From Alphaproteobacteria bacterium (GTDB lineage: Bacteria > Pseudomonadota > Alphaproteobacteria > G02398745 > G023898745), in contig DAHXKW010000076.1 in the NCBI GenBank assembly GCA_027366195.1, positions 1 to 9,021 of the forward strand: 9,021 bases of DNA, read 5' to 3'. The notes under the pieces are model-generated. The model worked only from the letters and a program-made list of their open reading frames with translations, searched no databases and was not told the origin of the DNA. Position 1 is the first letter of the stretch; each line of letters opens with the position of its first letter. Shown piece after piece: positions 6,050-9,021 of the stretch. Both the position numbers and the translations under genes were made by a program.

Positions 6050-6062
6050 GGAGAATCATATG
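6050..6062 (+). promoter_or_regulatory. SD (GGAG) of array member 8
   Basis: GGAG at 6050-6053 lies 6 nt before ATG 6060. An alternative pair of ATGs at 6045 and 6048, the first overlapping the TAA of member 7, could use GGTGG of the upstream tail. The two possibilities resemble the 1744/1756 choice in member 2. Confidence 0.5.
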
Positions 6063-6785
6063 CTTCAACAAGATACGGCTTTCGGAACTTTAGAGCAAAT
6101 TCATGATGGACAAACCCATATTGGTGAATATTTGAGCCTGCTTTTCAAAGATTTACCTGTGGCTATCGGTTGGAAAGATTGTCGTGGAATTACCCTCGGT
6201 TGTAACAAATTTCAAGCGAACATAAGTGGTTTTTCTCAAGACGAACTTGTTGGAAAACATGATTTGGAATGGCGCATACCTGAATCAGAAGCATTGGTAT
6301 ACAATGCTGATGATCAAAATATATTCTCATGTGCAAAACCAAGATTCAATGACGTAAGGACTTCACATTATTCCAAAGGATCAGATGTTTCTATGAATGT
6401 TACAAAATTTCCTACTTACGATTCAAAGAAAATAGTTAACGGTGTTGTTTGGTTAGCTTCTGCAACACCTTTAACACGGGTTGCCACCACAATTAATGTT
6501 TCAGATATGCTGCGTTATCATGCACAGGACATTTCTCTGCATTTTCAAAATGAAAGAAATTATTACATCGTCGTTGATCATCAAACAATACGTTTAACTC
6601 GCAAACAAGCCGCTTGCTTAACCTACCTTTCTGTTGGTAAAACAATTAAGCAGATTGCAAGCTTGCTTAATTGCGCAACCTCCACTGTAGAAGATCATAT
6701 TGATCGACTCAAACAAAAACTTGGCGTATATACAACTCCAGCTCTTATCGATTGTTTTTGGGACAACCCTATTAAGTGGTTCTGA
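6060..6785 (+). CDS. PAS-LuxR transcriptional regulator, array member 8 (subclass C-like)
   Basis: A 241-aa regulator (246 aa if started at 6045): IHDGQTHIGEYLS at 14-26, PAS at about 31-136, LuxR-type helix-turn-helix at about 179-221 (LTRKQAACL, GKTIKQIASLL, TSTVEDHID) and tail FWDNPIKWF. The PAS has GWKDCRGITLGCNK (37-50) and PRFNDVRTSHY (94-104), so it groups with members 2 and 7 but lacks the VDAD after GCN and the (T/N)DF motif (HDLEW instead). The usual GVxGF strand is GVVWLAS (128-134). The first 40 codons and the helix-turn-helix are close to member 4 at the DNA level. Its tail codons AAG TGG have no following gene to serve, and a terminator-like hairpin begins 3 nt after the stop. 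Confidence 0.88.
   Translation: MLQQDTAFGTLEQIHDGQTHIGEYLSLLFKDLPVAIGWKDCRGITLGCNKFQANISGFSQDELVGKHDLEWRIPESEALVYNADDQNIFSCAKPRFNDVRTSHYSKGSDVSMNVTKFPTYDSKKIVNGVVWLASATPLTRVATTINVSDMLRYHAQDISLHFQNERNYYIVVDHQTIRLTRKQAACLTYLSVGKTIKQIASLLNCATSTVEDHIDRLKQKLGVYTTPALIDCFWDNPIKWF
6704..6730 (+). repeat. 27-nt tract identical to 3814-3840 (members 8 and 4)
   Basis: This is the second copy of the helix-turn-helix tract described at 3814-3840; identity ends at a C/T difference at 3841/6731. Confidence 0.6.
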
Positions 6786-6956
6786 TCCAAACACCCCCGT
6801 TTTTCCTGGGTATTATCTAATTTTATTTTCAAACAATAATTGTGATGGAATAAAAATCTTCTTCTTAATTAAGATGATCAGGTTTATTCCTCTTTAAATT
6901 GATTGGCTTCAATTCTATGAGCCCCTTTTAAAGATTGAAATAAAAAAGGAGAAATT
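6786..6956 (+). other. Intergenic region: terminator-like hairpin and leader of the next operon
   Basis: No gene is evident. It contains the hairpin at 6789-6814, a 12-bp palindrome TCTTAATTAAGA at 6863-6874, a stem-loop at 6905-6923 (GGCTtCA with TGAGCC, one bulged T) and the SD at 6946-6951. TTGGCT (6903) and TTTAAA (6927) are a poor promoter match with 18-nt spacing. The frame crossing the array stop to 6897 is a shadow of member 8. Confidence 0.5.
6789..6824 (+). terminator. Terminator-like hairpin after the array
   Basis: ACCC (6793-6796) and GGGT (6808-6811), with AA/TT flanks outside a C/A mismatch, form a hairpin followed by the T-rich tract TATTATCTAATTTTATTTTC. The inner stem has decayed relative to the copy at 844-869, which pairs as ACCCCC/GGGGGT. 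It begins 3 nt after the stop of member 8, so it is well placed to end the array transcript. Confidence 0.5.
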
Positions 6957-6959
6957 ATG
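6946..6959 (+). promoter_or_regulatory. SD of the 377-aa protein gene
   Basis: AAGGAG at 6946-6951 lies 5 nt before ATG 6957. An in-frame TGA at 6936-6938 prevents any upstream extension, so this start is well fixed. Confidence 0.75.
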
Positions 6960-8090
6960 TTACTCGCATTGTTATGTAATATTTATGGCACAAGCCCTCT
7001 TGTCCCCAAAAACAGCGGGAATGGGGATGGGTTGCTGCCACAACAAATTCAATTAGAAGTTCACGATGCCTTGACAAAGGATCATGGACGAATCGTTTGG
7101 ACACCTGATCCGCATATTTGCAGTACACCAGAAAATCAAAGATATTCTTGGGAAATTCTGGTTATGGTTATGATGAGCACAACAGGGGGAATGCCAATTC
7201 GACAAGAACTATCTGTTAAATCAGGGCGTGAATACCCTGCGATACTACCCAAAAATCCCGTTGTTGAATGGGTAGCAGACGGGGCGCAGCATAAATCTTA
7301 TGCGTATTGTCATCTTCTCGTAAATTTACAAACTGGTCCTGTACAAATTACAGGACATACCCCTGTTAAACTAACTGAAGCAATACGCCCTATTCCACAC
7401 ATGGAAAAAAGGCGTATCATTCTTCCCACTGATATCAGTGAAAGAGATTTCAATAGTCGATTAACTTTTGGTGGACATAGTGAGGTGTTTTTAAGGTGTC
7501 AAATTGAACGTTTTTTCACATTCACACATCCAAAAGAACCAGAAGTGCAATACTCAGAGGGTACTTCAGATGATACTGTACCCGTCAGGATTGAGTACGA
7601 TAGTCAACGAGGATATGAACAAAAAAACAGTAGAATTTATCCCTATATTAGGGTTTTGTGGCAAGAATCTCGAAACGAAACAAGAACGATACGCTCTTTA
7701 CTTTTTGACAGAGGATATCAAGTCCAAGAAGAAGATTCTTTTAGACGGGGTGTTCATTGTTATCAAAAGCTTAAACAAAGTTATGTTGATTTATCGGACA
7801 TCGGTGGCCCTACGCATCAAATAATAGGAAAACCTAGAGTACAAAACGAAATAAAAGATGTTTACGTAAAAAGCAAACAAAACCCTTTAGATCCCAAACA
7901 AACATTTACAGGATATATTTCTCAAGAACCAAATTCATACCCACAAATCGTTGAAGGAGAAAGACGAACTGATCCCGGATGGCTTCGACGTTTTCTTGTT
8001 GTAAGAAACACTTGGGAAGCCATACATATAGGTGACAATACTGAAACAATTATGTGGCAAGATGCAAGTACAGGAGAAAAAGAATGGTAA
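6957..8090 (+). CDS. Unrecognised 377-aa protein, first gene of an exported-protein operon
   Basis: I do not recognise a family. The N-terminus begins with a short hydrophobic run (MLLALLCNIYG) followed by a Pro/Gly/Asn-rich stretch. That run is shorter than a typical signal peptide and has no basic residues before it, so export is uncertain. The frame cannot be extended upstream because of an in-frame TGA. The rest is soluble-looking, with many Tyr, Pro, Arg and Glu and no membrane span, and contains stretches such as GHTPVKLTEAIRPIPH and FDRGYQVQEEDSFRRGVHCY without a catalytic signature I can name. A beta-rich structure is likely from the alternating pattern. It has a strong SD, and its last 7 nt overlap the next gene, which implies an operon. 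The other two products carry clear signal peptides, so a cell-surface or secretion role is possible. Confidence 0.8.
   Translation: MLLALLCNIYGTSPLVPKNSGNGDGLLPQQIQLEVHDALTKDHGRIVWTPDPHICSTPENQRYSWEILVMVMMSTTGGMPIRQELSVKSGREYPAILPKNPVVEWVADGAQHKSYAYCHLLVNLQTGPVQITGHTPVKLTEAIRPIPHMEKRRIILPTDISERDFNSRLTFGGHSEVFLRCQIERFFTFTHPKEPEVQYSEGTSDDTVPVRIEYDSQRGYEQKNSRIYPYIRVLWQESRNETRTIRSLLFDRGYQVQEEDSFRRGVHCYQKLKQSYVDLSDIGGPTHQIIGKPRVQNEIKDVYVKSKQNPLDPKQTFTGYISQEPNSYPQIVEGERRTDPGWLRRFLVVRNTWEAIHIGDNTETIMWQDASTGEKEW
8072..8086 (+). promoter_or_regulatory. SD of the 163-aa exported coiled-coil protein gene
   Basis: AGGAG at 8072-8076 lies 7 nt before ATG 8084, inside the end of the upstream gene. It selects 8084 over an upstream in-frame GTG at 8054. 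Confidence 0.7.
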
Positions 8091-8575
8091 TAAAATCTAG
8101 AAAATTTTTAGTACATCATGTATTGGCAAGTACTATATTAGTCATTTTTACATTGGACAATCTTTATGCTGCTGAAAAACCTTATGTTGACAATAAATAT
8201 ATTGAAACATTCCAAGTAGGAAGTTCGGCACTAGCCCCCTCAAATTCTTTTGGTGAATTGGAGCGTAAAGAAGCAGAAAAAAGGTTAGAAGATTCTCAAG
8301 CTGCTTTAAGAGAACAACTGCGTCATAAGAGAGAACAACACCAAAAAGAATTAGAGGCGCTTACACGTGATTACCAAGGTGACATAGAAAGATGCAGATT
8401 AGAAACCGCAAAGGTTGAAGATCTCGTACAAAAGGAAAAAAAGCAACAAGAGAAAGAACAAAGAAAAAAAGAAAGAGAAAGGTCTAAGCGTCAAACCAGA
8501 ATCTGTTTGACTATTGGGCTTACTTGGATGGCTCTGAAAATTCACGATTTTTTCACAACTAAACCAAATTATTGA
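8084..8575 (+). CDS. Putative exported coiled-coil protein
   Basis: Encodes 163 aa. A signal peptide is visible: basic MVIKSRK, hydrophobic core VLASTILVIFTL and an AxA-like site YAA with cleavage predicted near residue 30 (before EKPYVD). A mature linker (31-55) is followed by a long, highly charged helix (about 56-136; ELERKEAEKRLEDSQ, then KEKKQQEKEQRKKERER) that should form a coiled coil. A moderately hydrophobic segment at about 140-151 (ICLTIGLTWMAL) could be a weak C-terminal membrane anchor, and the end is FFTTKPNY. I do not recognise a named family. The GTG start at 8054 would put a basic extension before the signal peptide and lacks an SD. It overlaps the upstream gene by 7 nt. The next gene, of similar layout, starts 20 nt after its stop. 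Confidence 0.82.
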   Translation: MVIKSRKFLVHHVLASTILVIFTLDNLYAAEKPYVDNKYIETFQVGSSALAPSNSFGELERKEAEKRLEDSQAALREQLRHKREQHQKELEALTRDYQGDIERCRLETAKVEDLVQKEKKQQEKEQRKKERERSKRQTRICLTIGLTWMALKIHDFFTTKPNY

Positions 8576-8582
8576 TTAGAAG

Positions 8583-8598
8583 AAGGAGAAAAATTATG
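8583..8598 (+). promoter_or_regulatory. SD of the last, partial gene
   Basis: AAGGAG at 8583-8588 lies 7 nt before ATG 8596. It fixes the start of a gene whose end lies outside the window. Confidence 0.7.
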
Positions 8599-9021
8599 CT
8601 TAAGTACGTTAATCTCATAACAATACCAGTTGCTATTTTCTTGATGACCAACTGTGGAATAGCTTGCGCTGTAGACAATATGCCCCCAGTCGGTATGATT
8701 GAAGCCTTGGAAGCAACTTTGCAATATCAAAAATTACAAATTGAGATGCAAAGATTAGAACGACAAAGCGAATTAGAACAAATTACACATGAGCAAAAAA
8801 AAAGACAAATTGCTGAAGAAGCACAACAACGGTTAGAACATCAACAAAGCATGTTCCAATTGGAACAAAGAGAGAAAGAACAACAATTAAAACAACAAAA
8901 AGAGACACACAACTTAGATTTACAAATGCGATTTGAAAAGTTATATCACGAACTGCACAATCAGATACGATTAATTATTGAGCAAAGAATTCTAGCCTCT
9001 GCTCAGTTAAAAAAATATTAT
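8596..9021 (+). CDS. Putative exported Gln/Glu-rich coiled-coil protein (partial, 3' end outside window)
   Basis: 142 codons are open from ATG 8596 to the window edge with no stop. The start MLKYVNLITIPVAIFLMTNCGIACA is a signal peptide with an ACA cleavage site before VDN (after residue 25); the N-C pair at 19-20 does not make a good lipobox. The mature part is a long helix rich in Gln, Glu, Lys and Leu (about 35-140; QKLQIEMQRLERQSELEQ and similar), typical of a coiled coil. It has the same layout as the preceding gene (signal peptide, then coiled coil), so the two may form a heteromeric envelope or periplasmic structure. The coiled coils resemble many unrelated proteins, so homology cannot be claimed. 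The gene lies 20 nt after the preceding stop and is probably co-transcribed. Confidence 0.8.
   Translation, partial: MLKYVNLITIPVAIFLMTNCGIACAVDNMPPVGMIEALEATLQYQKLQIEMQRLERQSELEQITHEQKKRQIAEEAQQRLEHQQSMFQLEQREKEQQLKQQKETHNLDLQMRFEKLYHELHNQIRLIIEQRILASAQLKKYY

Noticed and set aside
1708..6050. Longer upstream starts (TTG/GTG at 1708, 2439, 3146, 6018 and others) for array members
   Set aside because: The extensions are +1 or -1 readings of the preceding gene's conserved tail. The SD positions and paralogue alignment favour the ATG starts given.
1043..6785. One broken polyprotein gene rather than eight genes
   Set aside because: Each unit has its own start, SD, complete domain set and tail, and the frames change between neighbours with proper stop/start junctions.
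6700..6897. Plus-strand ORF running from member 8 into the intergenic region
   Set aside because: It is out of frame with the helix-turn-helix of member 8 and runs through the terminator-like hairpin; no SD.
7504..7824. Plus-strand ORF inside the 377-aa protein gene
   Set aside because: It is an alternative frame of a longer gene with a strong SD, and it has no start signal of its own.
1..9021. CRISPR array, tRNA, insertion sequence or prophage
   Set aside because: There are no short regularly spaced repeats, no cloverleaf sequence, no transposase or integrase motif and no terminal inverted repeats. The repeats seen are paralogous coding sequence.

Overview
The window is AT-rich bacterial DNA with compact operons, clear Shine-Dalgarno (SD) sites and Sec-type signal peptides, so it is most likely a Gram-negative proteobacterium. 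The PAS-LuxR regulator type and a kinase-like gene that looks broken would suit a host-associated lineage (Legionellales-like or Holosporales-like). That placement is a weak inference, because no conserved marker gene is present. I saw no tRNA, rRNA, CRISPR array, transposase or phage gene.

Layout. (1) 1-600, minus strand: a small gene whose product resembles the N-lobe of a PI3/4-kinase- or HipA-like fold. It ends at a TGA, but the same frame stays open beyond it to the window edge, so it may be a nonsense-interrupted pseudogene. (2) 601-1042: an intergenic region between divergent units, holding dyads, a strong GC hairpin and a possible 54-codon leader ORF. (3) 1043-6785, plus strand: the main feature, eight consecutive paralogous genes of about 232-242 codons. 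Each encodes a one-component regulator with a conserved N-terminal IHxGxxHxGE(Y/H)L signature, a PAS domain and a C-terminal LuxR-type helix-turn-helix, ending in a near-invariant FWxNPI(R/K)WF tail. Junctions run from 1-nt stop/start overlaps to 14 nt, so the array looks like one polycistronic, translationally coupled operon. (4) 6786-6956: a terminator-like hairpin that matches the hairpin upstream of the array at 22 of 26 positions, then the leader of the next operon. (5) 6957-9021, plus strand: an operon of three genes. The first encodes a 377-aa protein I do not recognise. The other two encode putative exported proteins with long charged or Gln-rich coiled coils; the last runs off the window.

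How it may work (inference). The eight regulators would be made together. Their PAS pockets fall into three sequence classes, and their DNA-recognition helices differ in places, so the array could sense several ligands or form mixed dimers. The divergent minus-strand gene and the downstream exported-protein operon are the nearest candidate targets. The C-terminal RWF codons (AGG TGG) of four genes also spell the SD of the next gene. Where those codons have changed so that the AGGTGG SD is lost, the next gene carries its own GGAG-type SD, which points to selection on coupled expression.
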